Assembly: GCA_031264825.1 (NCBI GenBank)
Contig: JAISDL010000137.1
Coordinates: 1 to 6,572 of the forward strand
DNA from: Accumulibacter sp.
GTDB taxonomy: Bacteria > Pseudomonadota > Gammaproteobacteria > Burkholderiales > Rhodocyclaceae
Reading direction: 5' to 3'
Length of the DNA stretch: 6,572 nt
Each line of letters starts with the position of its first letter. Positions within the stretch are counted from its first letter, which is position 1. Under the pieces are notes generated by a model. The model searched no databases. It was not told the origin of the DNA and saw only the letters and a program-made list of their open reading frames with translations. Positions 5,733 to 6,572 of this stretch are shown here, in pieces. The position numbers and the translations under genes are program-made.

Positions 5733-6134
5733 ATGTTCGGTTCGAAAAAAGGCAGTGCCCCACAGGACAGCATCGACAGCCTCATCAGCGCGGGAACGCG
5801 CGTCGAGGGAAACATCGTATTTTCGGGAGGTCTGCGTATCGACGGCGAGGTGCGCGGCAATATCGCCAGCGCGACCCTCCAGGAAGGCACGCTCGTCGTC
5901 AGCGAAAAGGCGAGCGTCGAAGGCGGAATCTCGGTCGGTCACATCGTCCTGAACGGAACGGTCGTCGGCCCGGTCTGCGCCGGCGAGTCGCTCGAACTTC
6001 TCCCTTCCGCGCGCGTGACCGGCGACGTGGAGTATCATCAGATAGAAATGCAGCAGGGTGCCGTGATCCAAGGGCGCATGGTGCATCAGGCCAACGCGAA
6101 AAACGTCGAGCTTAAATTGGCGTCGGGCAGTTGA
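5733..6134 (+). CDS. Bactofilin (polymer-forming cytoskeletal protein)
   Basis: Bactofilins assemble without nucleotides into filaments or sheets on the inner face of the membrane and position envelope enzymes and other cell-shape or polarity factors. The 133-residue product has one bactofilin domain at about residues 18-118, recognisable from regularly spaced Gly and small hydrophobic residues of a right-handed beta-helix (TRVEGNIVFSGGLRIDGEVR near 22-41, later RVTGDVEYHQIEMQQGAVIQG). The short N-terminus MFGSKK resembles the membrane-targeting tails of other bactofilins, and the C-terminal tail is brief. A strong ribosome-binding site, AGGAGGA at 5720-5726, stands 6 bases before the ATG, consistent with abundant expression. 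Only 15 bases separate it from the membrane coiled-coil gene upstream, a plausible partner. Older annotation may call such genes ccmA, which is ambiguous with the cytochrome c maturation gene. Confidence 0.94.
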   Translation: MFGSKKGSAPQDSIDSLISAGTRVEGNIVFSGGLRIDGEVRGNIASATLQEGTLVVSEKASVEGGISVGHIVLNGTVVGPVCAGESLELLPSARVTGDVEYHQIEMQQGAVIQGRMVHQANAKNVELKLASGS

Positions 6135-6153
6135 TCGAAAAAGGTGGCGGACA

Positions 6154-6507
6154 ATGAATGCAGTGACGGAAACTTCCGCGCCGCTGATTTTTACGGATAA
6201 CGCGGCGAACAAGGTCAGGGATTTGATCGAAGAGGAAGGCAATCCCGACTTGAAGCTCCGCGTTTTCGTGACGGGCGGCGGGTGCGCCGGTTTTCAATAC
6301 GGCTTCACGTTTGAAGAAACGGTCAACGAAGACGACACGAGCTTCGAAAAAAACGGCGTGACGCTCTTGGTCGACCCGATGAGCTACCAATACCTCGTCG
6401 GCGCGGAGATCGATTACACCGAAAGCCTCGAACGCTCGGAGTTCGTGATCAAAAACCCGAACGCCGTTTCGACCTGCGGTTGCGGTTCCTCGTTTTCAGC
6501 GTGGTAA
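6154..6507 (+). CDS. erpA: Iron-sulfur cluster insertion protein ErpA (A-type carrier)
   Basis: A-type carrier that delivers Fe-S clusters to apo-enzymes; in E. coli ErpA is needed to mature enzymes of isoprenoid synthesis and respiration. The 117-residue product is close to family length. All three cluster-ligand cysteines are present: Cys44 in GGGCAGFQYGF, and Cys108 and Cys110 in the C-terminal TCGCGSSF. VDPMSYQYLVGAEIDYTE and the FVIKNPNA segment favour ErpA over IscA, and no isc genes are beside it. AAGGTGG at 6141-6147 lies 6 bases before the ATG. It follows bactofilin after 19 bases, so cotranscription is likely. No convincing terminator is seen before the right edge. Confidence 0.93.
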   Translation: MNAVTETSAPLIFTDNAANKVRDLIEEEGNPDLKLRVFVTGGGCAGFQYGFTFEETVNEDDTSFEKNGVTLLVDPMSYQYLVGAEIDYTESLERSEFVIKNPNAVSTCGCGSSFSAW

Positions 6508-6520
6508 CAGAGGACAGAAC

Positions 6521-6531
6521 GGCCTTCGGCC
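6521..6531. repeat. Small GC hairpin beside heptad array 4
   Basis: GGCC, loop TTC, GGCC. The stem is short and no T-tract follows it, so it is a weak candidate for termination after erpA. Like the hairpins at 2737-2751 and 2902-2920 it adjoins a heptad array. Confidence 0.5.
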
Positions 6532-6563
6532 TCAGGTATCAGGAATCAGATGTCAGGGATCAG
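6529..6563 (-). repeat. Heptad repeat array 4 with inverted copy of the rplM-upstream sequence
   Basis: On the minus strand it reads as in-phase heptads of consensus CTGATNC; the last unit (CTGAGGC) is partly diverged and merges with the hairpin at 6521-6531. Bases 6532-6567 are the exact reverse complement of 2925-2960 (36 of 36); extending to 6571 adds one mismatch in 40. It starts about 20 bases after the erpA stop codon. An isolated CAGAGGACAG at 6508-6517 also matches array 1 (2711-2720). The element may continue beyond the window. Confidence 0.9.
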
Positions 6564-6572
6564 ATCGGTTAG

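Noticed and set aside
6521..6531. Intrinsic terminator after erpA
   Set aside because: The stem is only 4 bp and no T-tract follows.
2925..6567. Composite transposon with 36-bp terminal inverted repeats
   Set aside because: The enclosed genes are core housekeeping genes with no transposase or integrase, the ends are themselves tandem heptads, and no target-site duplication can be assessed at the right edge. Repeat dispersal explains it better.

Overview
The window looks like a chromosomal piece of a GC-rich proteobacterium, most likely a betaproteobacterium. The evidence is the rplM-rpsI pair followed by argC, a small membrane coiled-coil protein of the DUF6776 type, a bactofilin and an ErpA-type iron-sulfur protein. 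I remember this gene order from Betaproteobacteria; I have not searched for it. All genes strongly prefer G or C at third codon positions, and I see no compositional break between the core genes and the accessory gene.

Layout. (1) Positions 1-2590, minus strand: one uninterrupted reading frame of 863 codons that starts at 2590 and runs off the left edge. It encodes a signal peptide followed by many ankyrin-type helix pairs in two partly duplicated modules. Because it has no stop inside the window it is easily missed, and the long plus-strand frame over the same bases is only its mirror image. (2) Positions 2591-3035: a divergent intergenic region. It holds the ankyrin gene's promoter and ribosome-binding site, a patchwork of repeats (three arrays of 7-bp units, a GC hairpin and a purine/pyrimidine-rich palindrome) and a good sigma70-type promoter for rplM. 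(3) Positions 3036-3866: rplM and rpsI, closed by a textbook intrinsic terminator at 3883-3909. (4) Positions 3952-6507: argC, the DUF6776-like gene (overlapping argC by 25 bases), bactofilin and erpA, closely spaced on the plus strand and probably largely cotranscribed. (5) Positions 6508-6572: another heptad array, containing an inverted, identical 36-bp copy of the sequence that lies just upstream of the rplM promoter.

The plus-strand genes are housekeeping: two ribosomal proteins (L13 and S9, which share an operon in most bacteria), the third enzyme of arginine synthesis from glutamate, a membrane-anchored protein of unknown role, a cytoskeletal polymer protein and an Fe-S cluster carrier. 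They do not form one pathway. The DUF6776-like protein and the bactofilin, adjacent and both plausibly envelope-associated, are the pair most likely to work together, but this is inference.

The accessory interest lies in the large exported ankyrin protein and the 7-bp-periodic repeats bracketing the core gene block. I see no defence system, CRISPR array, transposase, tRNA or rRNA.
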